Positions 16,822 to 25,822 of a stretch of 64,000 bases of DNA are shown here, one piece after another; position 1 is the stretch's first letter, and each line of letters opens with the position of its first letter. The position numbers and the translations under genes were made by a program. The notes below the pieces were generated by a model. It was not told where the DNA came from, searched no databases, and worked only from the letters and a program-made list of their open reading frames with translations. Source of the stretch: JBIICI01 sp044238935 (lineage in GTDB: Bacteria; Pseudomonadota; Alphaproteobacteria; Micavibrionales; Micavibrionaceae); NCBI GenBank assembly GCA_044238935.1, contig JBIICI010000005.1:1-64000 (forward strand), in the 5' to 3' direction.

Positions 16822-18078
16822 ATGCATAAACCGGCAATATGGCACCCCTTTACACAACACGGGCTGCAACAACCCATTATTCCCATTTCAAAAGCGCAAG
16901 GCGCGTATCTGTACCCACAAAATGGATCAGCGCCGATTTTGGATGGGATTTCATCATGGTGGATCAATATTCATGGCCACAGCCACCCTGCAATTACACA
17001 GGCCGTTCAGAAACAATCTGAAAACCTATCCCAAGTTATTTTTGCAGGTTTTACCCATGACACCGCTGAAGAGCTAACGCACGCGCTGCTGCAATTTTGT
17101 GGTCACAATATTTACCAGCATATGTTTTATTCCGATAGCGGCTCAACCGCCGTGGAAGTGGCCTTAAAAATGGCGCTGGGTTATTGGCATAATCGGGGCG
17201 ATCGCCGCAATAAAATCATCGCCCTTGACCATGGTTATCATGGCGATACATTCGGTACAATGTCCACAGGGGCGCGCAGCATCTATAACGCTGCCTATGA
17301 TCGTTTATTATTTGATGTGTATCATTTGCCCTTTCCTGTTGATGATGGTGAAAATACACTGACCGCCCTTCGGGATTATCTCAGTTGGAATCAAGCCGCG
17401 GCCATTATCTTAGAGCCTTTGGTGCTGGGCGCTGGGGGGATGAAAATGTATGAGTCTTCCATCTTACAAGAGATTGTATCCATTGCCAAAAAAAATGATG
17501 TATTGGTCATTTTTGATGAGGTCATGACAGGATTCGGGCGCACAGGCACGCGCTTTGCTGCGGATCAGATTGATCAATATCCTGATATTATCTGCCTATC
17601 AAAGGGCTTAACAGGTGGCACATTGCCCATGGGGGCAACACTGACGACACGGCATATTTATGATGCGTTTTATGCGGATGACAAAGCCAAGATGTTTTTC
17701 CATTCCAGCTCCTTTACAGGAAATGCCCTATCTTGCGCAGCGGCGTTGGCATCGCTTAAGATCTGGCATGATGAGCCTGTGCAGCAACGCATTGATCATA
17801 TTTGCGCATCGCATGCAAATTTTGTGGAACGGCTAAAATCAAATCCCCACGTTCAAAACCCCCGCCATTGCGGCACAATCTTAGCGTTTGAGGTGATGCA
17901 TAAACATGATGGCTATTTATCGCCCGTTGCGCCGTGGTTTTATGATTATTGCCTGAAAAATAACATTTTATTACGTCCTTTGGGAAACACAATCTATGTT
18001 CTGCCGCCTTATATTATAACGGCGGATCAATTACAAAAAATCTATAATACAATTGAACAAGGGCTGAGCGAATATTAG
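16822..18078 (+). CDS. bioA: adenosylmethionine-8-amino-7-oxononanoate transaminase
   Basis: 418 residues. This PLP-dependent enzyme transfers the amino group of S-adenosylmethionine to KAPA, giving DAPA in biotin synthesis. Diagnostic stretches are WHPFTQ near the N-terminus, DGISSWW...HGHSHP, the DHGYHGDT loop, FDEVMTGFGRTG and the PLP lysine in SKGLTGG (about K261). Length fits BioA. It starts 2 nt after the M3 peptidase stop. No other biotin synthesis gene (bioB, F or D) is in the window, although birA lies at 23609. Confidence 0.9.
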   Translation: MHKPAIWHPFTQHGLQQPIIPISKAQGAYLYPQNGSAPILDGISSWWINIHGHSHPAITQAVQKQSENLSQVIFAGFTHDTAEELTHALLQFCGHNIYQHMFYSDSGSTAVEVALKMALGYWHNRGDRRNKIIALDHGYHGDTFGTMSTGARSIYNAAYDRLLFDVYHLPFPVDDGENTLTALRDYLSWNQAAAIILEPLVLGAGGMKMYESSILQEIVSIAKKNDVLVIFDEVMTGFGRTGTRFAADQIDQYPDIICLSKGLTGGTLPMGATLTTRHIYDAFYADDKAKMFFHSSSFTGNALSCAAALASLKIWHDEPVQQRIDHICASHANFVERLKSNPHVQNPRHCGTILAFEVMHKHDGYLSPVAPWFYDYCLKNNILLRPLGNTIYVLPPYIITADQLQKIYNTIEQGLSEY

Positions 18079-18125
18079 GGGGTTAGTTTGAGCGCAGACG
18101 CGGGTTGTGCTTTTCCCCCACCGCC

Positions 18126-18195
18126 GTCATGCCGTGCCCCGACACGGCATCTCGTGCGTATAGGCGGGAGATGCCGGATCACGTCCGGCATGACG
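18126..18195. repeat. REP-like palindromic element, copy 2
   Basis: Starts GTCATGCCGTGCCCCGACAC and ends CGGATCACGTCCGGCATGACG. It has the same two-hairpin plan as copy 1 (GCCGTG/CACGGC, then TGCCGGA/TCCGGCA) in the convergent gap between bioA and yebC. The rest of this 277-bp gap shows nothing further. Confidence 0.8.
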
Positions 18196-18355
18196 ATTCT
18201 TGGTGATGGATTCACAAAAAACACTCAAAAATCGATCCATGCAACAATGCCGATATTTTCTGGTTTTCAATTTCCAAAAGCGCCGTTTTATTCATGGGTA
18301 ATCCTGCTATAGTTTTTTACCATATTATCATAACAAGACCCCGTGCTCAATCTTT

Positions 18356-19108
18356 TTATTCCGCCATCAATTTATCCAGCAATTCATCGCTGGCGCTGAA
18401 ATTGGCGGTGACGTTTTGGACATCGTCGCTGTCTTCCAATAAATCAATCAGTTTTAGGATAGATCGCAAAATATCTTCGTTGACCTCCGTCATCACGTTG
18501 GGACGCCAAATCACAGCCGATTTTTCGGGTGCACCGTATTTTGCCGTGAGGAAATCAGTGATAGGCATCAACTGATCGGGCTTGGTAGTAATTTCGTGAT
18601 ACTCATCATTGGACTCTACGTTTTCCGCCCCTGCTTCTACAGCTTGTTCGAAAATTTCATCGGCATCGGCGACATTAACGGGATATAGGATTTCGCCGAC
18701 ATGATCGAACATAAAGCTCACCGAATTGGTTTCCCCTAAATTGCCACCACATTTGCTGAAAGCCGCCCGAACATCGCCTGCGGTACGGTTGCGGTTATCG
18801 GTTAAGGCTTCCACGATAATGGCAACGCCCCCTGCGCCATATCCTTCGTAACGAATATCTTCGAAATTATCGCCGTCATTTTTACCGACAGCGGTTTCAA
18901 TGGCTTTTTTGATACGGTCATTGGGCATATTCACAGCACGCGCGGCGGCAATCGCACCGCGTAAACGGGGGTTCATATCAGGATCGCCACCACCTAGTTT
19001 TGCGGACACAATAATCTCACGCCCTGCTTTGGTAAAGATTTTCGCGCGTTTTTTATCTTGCGCGCCCTTGCGGTGTTGAATATTTTTAAATTTGGAATGA
19101 CCTGCCAT
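18356..19108 (-). CDS. yebC: YebC/PmpR-family protein
   Basis: 250 residues. It opens MAGHSKFKNIQHRKGAQDKK, the hallmark of YebC/PmpR, and contains the conserved NMPNDRIKKAI and YEGYGAGGVAI stretches. Family members act as DNA-binding regulators and, in recent work, as translation factors that help ribosomes at proline stretches. Length is standard. It lies upstream, in transcription order, of no ruvC in this window, unlike many proteobacteria. Confidence 0.93.
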   Translation of the reverse strand: MAGHSKFKNIQHRKGAQDKKRAKIFTKAGREIIVSAKLGGGDPDMNPRLRGAIAAARAVNMPNDRIKKAIETAVGKNDGDNFEDIRYEGYGAGGVAIIVEALTDNRNRTAGDVRAAFSKCGGNLGETNSVSFMFDHVGEILYPVNVADADEIFEQAVEAGAENVESNDEYHEITTKPDQLMPITDFLTAKYGAPEKSAVIWRPNVMTEVNEDILRSILKLIDLLEDSDDVQNVTANFSASDELLDKLMAE

Positions 19109-19152
19109 ATTATAAGAGCCTCAGTTTAGAAATTTGATGCTGATTTTTTAGC

Positions 19153-19965
19153 CTAAAAAACTGTTTCTTGCAACCATTTCCCTAAGCGGATCGGTAGAAT
19201 GCGTGTGGCTTTGCCTGTTTGATCGTTTGTTTCAATAAATACGCCGCATAATGTCCCCTCGCCGTCCGCGGGACTCATACGCTCCGCTGGGGGGGTTTTT
19301 TTAGTGAATTTATGAATGGGCGTAGCGGTTTTCATGCCAATGATGGAATTGTAATCACCGCTCATGCCTGCATCAGTTTGATAGGCCGTCCCAAGGGGTA
19401 GGATATGCGCATCTGCCGTGGGAATATGCGTATGCGTCCCGACAAGGGCGGAAATTTTGCCGTCTAAATAATGTGCCATCGCCATTTTCTCACTGCTGGT
19501 TTCCCCATGAAAGTCAACAAAAATGGCATTGATTTTTTGCCCCAACGGATATTGCTGCACCACATTCATCACGGCAGCAAACGGATCATCTAACGGATCC
19601 ATAAAAATCCGCGCCATGGCGTTGATGACTAAAATACTACGGCCATCTTGTAATGTAAACACAGACGCTCCACGCCCCACTGTGCCAGCAGGATAGTTGA
19701 TCGGGCGGATCAGGCGTGGATCAGAGTCAATATAGGTCATAATTTCCTTTTGATCCCATATATGATTGCCCGTGGTGATGCAATCCACGCCAATGGCATA
19801 GAGATCTTGGCAGATTTTTGCGGTAATCCCAAAACCATGCGCGGCATTTTCGCCATTGGCAATGATAAAATCGGGCTGTAATTTTTCTTTGATGTGGGGC
19901 AAGTAACACTCTAAGGCCTCGCGCCCTGATCTGCCGACAATATCCCCGATAAAAACAATCTTCAT
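19153..19965 (-). CDS. YmdB-type metallophosphoesterase
   Basis: 270 residues matching the YmdB/TIGR00282 family, which hydrolyses 2',3'-cyclic nucleotides or related phosphoesters. Metal-binding motifs are GDIVGRSGR (start), NGENAAHGFG, GNHIWDQKEI, VDFHGETSSEK and GTHTHIPTAD. Its start overlaps the stop of the cyclo-ligase gene by 4 nt (ATGA), so the two are translationally coupled. It precedes yebC by about 45 bp on the same strand. Confidence 0.88.
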   Translation of the reverse strand: MKIVFIGDIVGRSGREALECYLPHIKEKLQPDFIIANGENAAHGFGITAKICQDLYAIGVDCITTGNHIWDQKEIMTYIDSDPRLIRPINYPAGTVGRGASVFTLQDGRSILVINAMARIFMDPLDDPFAAVMNVVQQYPLGQKINAIFVDFHGETSSEKMAMAHYLDGKISALVGTHTHIPTADAHILPLGTAYQTDAGMSGDYNSIIGMKTATPIHKFTKKTPPAERMSPADGEGTLCGVFIETNDQTGKATRILPIRLGKWLQETVF

Positions 19966-20546
19966 AAAAAGCTCAAAATTCGTGTTGGTGTGACGACATA
20001 ATCCAGCTTTTCATCATGTTTTTCAATAGGTAAATGAAATAAAACCGCTTGTTCATCATAGGCATAGCCCACAATGATCGGACGCGCCCCTTCAAAGGCA
20101 GGATCGGTGCGGTAATAATGGACGGTCGCATCATAATATCCGCCGCCATACCCCAAGCGATTACCGCGCGGATCAAATGCCAAAAGCGGCGTGACAATGA
20201 TTTCAGGATGATGAAATATAGGATTTTTAGGTGCAGGAATCCCATAAGCCCCCTGCGCCATGCTATCCTCAGCCGCATTCCAAAACGCAAACTTTAAGAT
20301 GCGCGTGTTTGGTTGTGTGATGGGCAATAAAGGCGTTTTATGCTTAAGGGATAATTCTTGGAATAAGGGCGTTGTATCCATTTCGCCACGCACAGGATAA
20401 TAAAGCGCAATATTGTTTTGGTTAGGAAAGGATTTTAAAAAAAGCGCACACGCATCTTCAGCATAGGAAACATCAACGCGTAAATTCAAGCGGTGCTGTT
20501 TAGATCGCTCCCGAATGTCTTTTTTCTGTGTCGTAAAATCAGGCAT
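19962..20546 (-). CDS. 5-formyltetrahydrofolate cyclo-ligase
   Basis: 194 residues. It converts 5-formyl-THF and ATP to 5,10-methenyl-THF. The ATP/folate signature LAFDPRGNRLGYGGGYYD is present in the C-terminal half, and the N-terminal basic region DIRERSKQHR is typical. The 6S RNA gene lies immediately upstream on the same strand and ends about 17 bp before this start. This matches the ssrS-ygfA arrangement known from other proteobacteria, so the cyclo-ligase may be read from the 6S promoter. Overlaps ymdB-type gene by 4 nt. Confidence 0.88.
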   Translation of the reverse strand: MPDFTTQKKDIRERSKQHRLNLRVDVSYAEDACALFLKSFPNQNNIALYYPVRGEMDTTPLFQELSLKHKTPLLPITQPNTRILKFAFWNAAEDSMAQGAYGIPAPKNPIFHHPEIIVTPLLAFDPRGNRLGYGGGYYDATVHYYRTDPAFEGARPIIVGYAYDEQAVLFHLPIEKHDEKLDYVVTPTRILSFL

Positions 20547-20562
20547 GGTTAAAAATAAAAAA

Positions 20563-20714
20563 GCCGCAAAGCCGTGTATAGTATGTATTCACATGTGACC
20601 CAGTATGACTAGGTGGGCACCGTATTTTATAGACCAAGATCTAATAAAGGCACAGCTCCCGTGTGAAGAGATTATCGGTCGATGGAATAAAAAATATCAC
20701 GCACTCCGCAGCCT
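20563..20714 (-). ncRNA. ssrS: 6S RNA
   Basis: On the minus strand the transcript begins near GGCTGCGGAGTGCGTG and ends CACGGCTTTGCGGC followed by TTTTTTATTTTT. These ends form a 14-bp closing stem with G-U pairs and one bulged G. The interior has the long, imperfectly paired rod and central bubble of 6S RNA, about 152 nt in all. 6S RNA binds the housekeeping RNA polymerase and mimics an open promoter in stationary phase. Position just before the 5-FTHF cyclo-ligase gene is the conserved ssrS context. Ends are estimated from the stem and U-run. Confidence 0.85.
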
Positions 20715-20720
20715 ATGATC

Positions 20721-20726
20721 ATTATA
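20721..20726 (-). promoter_or_regulatory. -10 box of the 6S RNA promoter
   Basis: TATAAT on the minus strand (within GTGCTATAATGATC), 7-8 nt before the inferred 6S RNA start. The -35 region near 20744-20750 is weak. Confidence 0.65.
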
Positions 20727-20756
20727 GCACAGAAAATTTGAGAAGGTACAGTCTTT

Positions 20757-20996
20757 TTATCGGAAACTAATCCATTCCATCAAAATAATAAAATCTGTAA
20801 TCCCCCAAAACCCCGCGGATATAAGACAACAAAGTATAATTTTATGCTTCATCCGCAGATTTGATTGATTGGGGGTATAGATTTTTTGACCTTCGAATTC
20901 TAAGCCATCATCATGTTTCATGCCGATAGGCAGCAGGCAGAAAAACACCAGCCACCATATCATAATATAAACCAAAAGACCGCTGGCGATGCCCAT
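20757..20996 (-). CDS. DUF1467 family membrane protein
   Basis: 79 residues with two transmembrane segments (about 3-25 and 50-73). It fits DUF1467: an N-terminal hydrophobic segment with IMIWWLVFFCLLPIGM, then PNQSNLRMKHK, then a second membrane helix. Its position 5 nt after ribonuclease J on the same strand is the usual alphaproteobacterial context for this family. The function is unknown. Confidence 0.75.
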   Translation of the reverse strand: MGIASGLLVYIMIWWLVFFCLLPIGMKHDDGLEFEGQKIYTPNQSNLRMKHKIILCCLISAGFWGITDFIILMEWISFR

Positions 20997-21001
20997 ATAA
21001 A

Positions 21002-22714
21002 TTAAACAACCATAATATGAACAATAATTGTTGGTTTTAATCCCAACATATCATTCATATATCGTTTAATGGCTATTTTAATCTTGCTCTCAACCAAGCT
21101 ATGGTTTGTTCGGTCGATTTGTTTGATGTCTTCTAATGTTGTTTCAATTGTATCCAGCAATTCTTTTTCCAATTCACAATCTAATGGATCAGCAGGATCA
21201 AACAGTCCAACACAGGATAAACGGCTATCTGTCATCAACTGACCTGTATCATCCATAGTAACGGTGACCACAGTTACCCCTGTAAATTGTAACTTGCTGC
21301 GTTTTTTCAAGATGGTGGAGGAAACCGATAAAACACGATTGGGCTCAACCGCCAAAACCCCTGTATCCACATGATTGATCACTTCAGCCGCGTGATCTGA
21401 TGAAATCGCAATCACTTCACCGTTACGGGCAGCAATGGCTTGGGTCACATGACCGCGTGATAAGGCAAGATTACATTGATCTTCGATTTGCGCGCGCTCT
21501 CCGTGCACGGCAATCAAAATTTTGGGCTTTAACATGGCAATCATATCCAAAATTTCATCTTCGCACGGGTGACCTGAAACATGGATTAAGGCAGGGGCGT
21601 TGCGAGGATCAATCACATCAATACCCGATTGCACCAAACGGTTTTTAAGGTCTAAGATCTCCCGAATATTGGATGGAATGGCACGCGCGGAAAAAATAAC
21701 ATGATCCCCACGCTGCAAACGAATATCAGGATGATCCGCACGCGATACACGCGCAAGGGCGGCATTCGATTCCCCCTGTGATCCTGTTAGAACATAGACA
21801 ATTTGATCTCTTCCTAATTTTTTGGCGTCTTTGGCACTCATTAATTCCAAATCACGGGGCAAAATCCCACATTCTTGGGCACAACCAATCATACGATTCA
21901 TGGAATAGCCAAAAACAGCAACCTTACGACCGACGGCTTTTGCAGCTTTGTAAATCGAATAAAAGCGCGATATATTTGATGAAAATATTGTCACCGCAAT
22001 GGCGTTTTCACAGCGTGAGAATGTTTCTAATAACCCAGCCGCGACATCGGTTTCTGACCCTGATCGTCCCGATACACCTGAATTTGTGGAATCCCCGACA
22101 TAGGCTAAAATCTGTTCATCTTGCCCTAATTGCGTAATGGATTTTGTATCGGTGGGTAATCCAATCACGGGGCGATCGTCTAAATTCCAATCCCCACTAT
22201 GCACGACTGTGCCAACAGGGGTTTTTAGAATACTCATAAACGCACCAGGGATGGAGTGTGTTACATGGATGAATTGGAGCTCAAAGCGGTGGTGAAATTT
22301 CAATGGTTTTTGATCCAACCCTGTCTTCACAATATGAATTTTCATCTCATGACACTCAGGAAATTCTTGGATTTTTGCACGCAAAACAGTTGCCGTGAAA
22401 TCTGTACAATAAATGGGGCATTGTAAACGCGGCCATAAATGTGGTAAGGCGCCAATGTGATCTTCGTGCGCATGGGTGATGATCAGACCATCAATTAAAT
22501 CTGTTTTGTCATCTAACCAACGTGTATCAGGTAATAAAATATCCACATTCGGCAAAGACGCATCCGCAAATCCCATCCCACAATCAAAAATTAAATAACG
22601 CCCATCATATTCATAGACATTAAAATTTAATCCAAATTCATCACTGCCGCCTAAGGGAACGAAATGTAATGTTTTTTGAATATCTGTATTACTTTGTTTT
22701 GTTTTTTTTGTCAT
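21002..22714 (-). CDS. rnj: ribonuclease J
   Basis: 570 residues. A metallo-beta-lactamase fold RNase with 5'-to-3' exonuclease and endonuclease activity in RNA processing. Motifs visible: THAHEDHIGALPHLW (metal site), the HSGDWNLDD strand, the beta-CASP loop STNSGVSGRSGSE, and the late HVSGHPCEDEI histidine. The C-terminal domain is present, and the length is typical. It lies between coaX and DUF1467 in the minus-strand run. Confidence 0.92.
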   Translation of the reverse strand: MTKKTKQSNTDIQKTLHFVPLGGSDEFGLNFNVYEYDGRYLIFDCGMGFADASLPNVDILLPDTRWLDDKTDLIDGLIITHAHEDHIGALPHLWPRLQCPIYCTDFTATVLRAKIQEFPECHEMKIHIVKTGLDQKPLKFHHRFELQFIHVTHSIPGAFMSILKTPVGTVVHSGDWNLDDRPVIGLPTDTKSITQLGQDEQILAYVGDSTNSGVSGRSGSETDVAAGLLETFSRCENAIAVTIFSSNISRFYSIYKAAKAVGRKVAVFGYSMNRMIGCAQECGILPRDLELMSAKDAKKLGRDQIVYVLTGSQGESNAALARVSRADHPDIRLQRGDHVIFSARAIPSNIREILDLKNRLVQSGIDVIDPRNAPALIHVSGHPCEDEILDMIAMLKPKILIAVHGERAQIEDQCNLALSRGHVTQAIAARNGEVIAISSDHAAEVINHVDTGVLAVEPNRVLSVSSTILKKRSKLQFTGVTVVTVTMDDTGQLMTDSRLSCVGLFDPADPLDCELEKELLDTIETTLEDIKQIDRTNHSLVESKIKIAIKRYMNDMLGLKPTIIVHIMVV

Positions 22715-22737
22715 TTTCTATTTCTATCTTTATTGTT

Positions 22738-23553
22738 TTAAGAGGTTAAGGAGAGGGTTTGATTTTTATAAATACGCCATGCGGCGAGAATTCCTTTTAA
22801 AGTTAAATCTTGATCCACACATTGTATGGTGGGAATGGCATCGGCGATCAATGGCGCAAGCCCTCCTGTCGCAATGACAAGAGGCGCAATGGCGTTTTTA
22901 TCATTAACATCGGGCATCATCTCATAAACTAAGCGCTCAATCATGCCTTCAACCATGGAAACATATCCCCAATAAACGCCTGATTCCATGGCTTGGATTG
23001 TATTTTTTCCAATAATCTGATCTGTTTTACGAACAGAAATGCGCGGCAATTTCGCCGCCGCGCGTGATAAGGCATCAATCGATAAGTGAACCCCTGCGGC
23101 AATAACGCCGCCATGATATATATTGCCTTCGCCCAAAACATCAAATGTTGTGGCTGTTCCAAAATCAATAATAATGGCTGGCGCTTGATAATGTTCTTTG
23201 ACCGCTAAAACATTGATAAATCGATCTGCCCCCAATGTTTCAGGCTTTTCAATTTGAACATCAATGCCATAATGATGATATTTTTTATCAATCTGAAAAA
23301 CATCATCCCCAACAATATATTGACAAAACCCTCTGATATGAAAATCACAATTTGGCACAACTGAGCATATCACCGCCTGTTTAATCAAGGATATATCAAT
23401 TGATTGATGCTGCGCCAACGGCAAAAAGAATGCAAAATATTCATCCGAACAGCGCGTTTCATCGGTACGCAAGCGCCATGATGCATATTGTTGATCGTCT
23501 TTATAAATGGCGATCAGGATATTTGTATTACCAATATCAATTACTAAAATCAT
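22738..23553 (-). CDS. coaX: type III pantothenate kinase
   Basis: 271 residues. Phosphorylates pantothenate in the first step of CoA synthesis. The N-terminal ASKHA phosphate motif DIGNTNILIAIY is followed by ETLGADRFIN and IIDFGTATTFDV; the late GGLAP loop is also typical. CoaX enzymes are not inhibited by CoA. It lies between birA and rnj. Confidence 0.93.
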   Translation of the reverse strand: MILVIDIGNTNILIAIYKDDQQYASWRLRTDETRCSDEYFAFFLPLAQHQSIDISLIKQAVICSVVPNCDFHIRGFCQYIVGDDVFQIDKKYHHYGIDVQIEKPETLGADRFINVLAVKEHYQAPAIIIDFGTATTFDVLGEGNIYHGGVIAAGVHLSIDALSRAAAKLPRISVRKTDQIIGKNTIQAMESGVYWGYVSMVEGMIERLVYEMMPDVNDKNAIAPLVIATGGLAPLIADAIPTIQCVDQDLTLKGILAAWRIYKNQTLSLTS

Positions 23554-23608
23554 TATAATGCCAATTTATTGATTGGGATGAAAACTATGTATATATGAAT
23601 TTTATGCT

Positions 23609-24322
23609 TTAATCAAAGAAAACCTGCCCTGCATGGATTTTATGCTGTCCATCCAAAATCAATGCCCCATCATGATCTATACCGCTAAAAATTCCTTTTG
23701 TTTCTGTGTGTGCCGTACGAACAGTAATCTGGTTGCCTATGCCAATTGCGTGGTTGATCCATTGCTGACGAATATCTGTAAATCCATCTTTTGCCCATTG
23801 ATTATAGGTTTGGATAAAATTTTGTATGACAACATCGCGGACTTTGGCGACATTATCTGTCTTCAAACAGGCCGCTCCCTCTGGCGGCGATTGAACATTA
23901 ACCCCCATGCCAATGATTAAGTAAGAATCTTCTTGTGAAGGATTTTGATGCGTTTCTAATAAAATGCCACTGAGTTTTTGCGTATTTAACAAAATATCAT
24001 TTGGCCATTTCAGGTTTAATTTCTGATCTGTCCCCACAAAATTTGATAAGGCTTTCCACAAAGCAACCGCGCAAACAAAGGAAATCTGCCCCCATAGTTT
24101 TTGAGACACATTAGGCCTGATCAATATGGACATATACAAATTTCCAAACGGTGACGTCCAAACATGACCATGACGCCCACGCCCTGAATCTTGTTGATCG
24201 GCTTGGAAAACGATGATGTCTTCATCTTTTAATGTTTTAGAATTTTGTGCAATATATGATTTCGCAAGGTCTTGGGTGCTATTCACCCGTTCTTGGTGGA
24301 TCAGATGCGACGTCTCAATCAA
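23609..24322 (-). CDS. birA: biotin--[acetyl-CoA-carboxylase] ligase
   Basis: 237 residues. Couples biotin to the acceptor lysine of acetyl-CoA carboxylase BCCP through biotinyl-AMP. The biotin-binding loop GRGRHGHVWTSP and the KWPNDILL motif are present, plus a C-terminal SH3-like part (ITVRTAHTETKGIFSG). There is no N-terminal HTH, so it is the monofunctional type and should not repress bio genes. It starts 12 nt after nuoN. Confidence 0.92.
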   Translation of the reverse strand: MIETSHLIHQERVNSTQDLAKSYIAQNSKTLKDEDIIVFQADQQDSGRGRHGHVWTSPFGNLYMSILIRPNVSQKLWGQISFVCAVALWKALSNFVGTDQKLNLKWPNDILLNTQKLSGILLETHQNPSQEDSYLIIGMGVNVQSPPEGAACLKTDNVAKVRDVVIQNFIQTYNQWAKDGFTDIRQQWINHAIGIGNQITVRTAHTETKGIFSGIDHDGALILDGQHKIHAGQVFFD

Positions 24323-24334
24323 ATCGCTCTCTCT

Positions 24335-25816
24335 TTACTGCACAAAATTAACAAAAGACAATGACGACACCAAAAACTGTCCAATCGAATAGGCAAAATC
24401 AGGATGAATGACTAAGGCAACAATGACAAATAAACATAGGCTCAGAACTAAAATCCCTGCTTTTGATAAGTAAACGCAATTAACCTCTTCCGCAGGGGCG
24501 TCAAAGAACATAATTTTAATGGGTTTTAAATAGTAAAAACACCCCACGACGGAACTTATTAATCCAACCACAGAAAGGAAGACGGCACCGGAATCAATGG
24601 CGGCTTTAAATAAAATAAATTTTGTGAAAAATCCTGCCAAGGGGGGAATACCCGCCATTGATAATAAAACAACCGATAAAGCATAGGCTAAGACAGGGTT
24701 TTTCTTCGAAAGCCCTGCTAAATCATCCAATTTGCTGATAATACCGTCTTTTGTCTGAATTTGAAAAAGAATGCCAAAAAATGCAAAATTCATGATCATA
24801 TAAAAAACAACATATCCAAAAGACGCCGCAACACTGGCGGATGTGCCCACGACAAAGCCAATCATCACATATCCCATATTGGAAATCGTACTATAGGCAA
24901 TCAAGCGTTTAATATGCGTCTGACCAATCCCGCCAAAGGCGCCGATGACCATTGATCCAATGGCAAAAACCAAGAAAATCGGCTGTATCACGGCAAAAAC
25001 AGGAAAAACAGTGGCAAACACAAATTGTGCCAACGCCGCGAAGGCCACAATTTTCGGCAAAGATGCAAAAAAGCTGGTGGTAATCGGCGCAGATCCTTCA
25101 TACACATCAGGTGTCCAAAAATGGAAAGGAAAGGATGATAATTTAAAGCCAAACGCCATCATCAACATCACAATTCCAATTTTTAATCCGATTAAATTGG
25201 TTAAATCCGTTCCCACATTCACGCGTGCCAAAATCATGTCATAGGACAGGCTGCCTGAAAATCCGTAAATTAAGGACATTCCAAACAACATTAATCCAGA
25301 CGCTAAGGCACTGAGGATAAAATATTTTAATCCTGCCTCACACGCTTCCAAAGAGTCACGGCGGAAGGCTGCTAAAATATAAAAACACAAAGCCTGCAGC
25401 TCAATCCCAACATAGAGTAACAATAAATTTCTAGCAGAAACAGCCACAAACATCCCTAAAATAGAAAGCAAAATCAATACAGGATATTCGGGTTTTAATC
25501 GCGTGCCTTCTGGGTTTGTTGTGCGTGCATAGACCAAAAATCCAATCCCCGCAAACAGCACAATAAATTTTATGGATTGTGTAAAGACATCAACGGACAG
25601 CATTTTTGAAAATATATTTGGGGAGTCAATTTGACAATGCAATGTCAAAATCGCACTTAAAAATGCAACAATCCCTATAAGGCACACATCTTTAAACGCA
25701 CGTCCTTCTTTTTTTTCGGGAATAAAAACGCCATACATCAGAGCAATCATGGCGGAAACGGCCAAAATGACTTCTGGGAAAAAAGCAGAAAATGCGCTGA
25801 AAACAGATAAATTCAT
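24335..25816 (-). CDS. nuoN: NADH-quinone oxidoreductase subunit N
   Basis: 493 residues, a 14-helix antiporter-like subunit of the complex I membrane arm that takes part in proton pumping. Typical stretches: GIELQALCFYILAAFRRDS, DVYEGSAPITTSFFASLPK, IKRLIAYSTISNMGY and GIPPLAGFFTKF. Lysines within helices (in FGFKLSS and TKFILFK) are the proposed proton-path residues. Last of the nuo genes, followed by birA. Confidence 0.95.
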   Translation of the reverse strand: MNLSVFSAFSAFFPEVILAVSAMIALMYGVFIPEKKEGRAFKDVCLIGIVAFLSAILTLHCQIDSPNIFSKMLSVDVFTQSIKFIVLFAGIGFLVYARTTNPEGTRLKPEYPVLILLSILGMFVAVSARNLLLLYVGIELQALCFYILAAFRRDSLEACEAGLKYFILSALASGLMLFGMSLIYGFSGSLSYDMILARVNVGTDLTNLIGLKIGIVMLMMAFGFKLSSFPFHFWTPDVYEGSAPITTSFFASLPKIVAFAALAQFVFATVFPVFAVIQPIFLVFAIGSMVIGAFGGIGQTHIKRLIAYSTISNMGYVMIGFVVGTSASVAASFGYVVFYMIMNFAFFGILFQIQTKDGIISKLDDLAGLSKKNPVLAYALSVVLLSMAGIPPLAGFFTKFILFKAAIDSGAVFLSVVGLISSVVGCFYYLKPIKIMFFDAPAEEVNCVYLSKAGILVLSLCLFVIVALVIHPDFAYSIGQFLVSSLSFVNFVQ

Positions 25817-25822
25817 AAAATC

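Noticed and set aside
18294..18575. Plus-strand open frame of 93 codons
   Set aside because: Mostly antisense to yebC.
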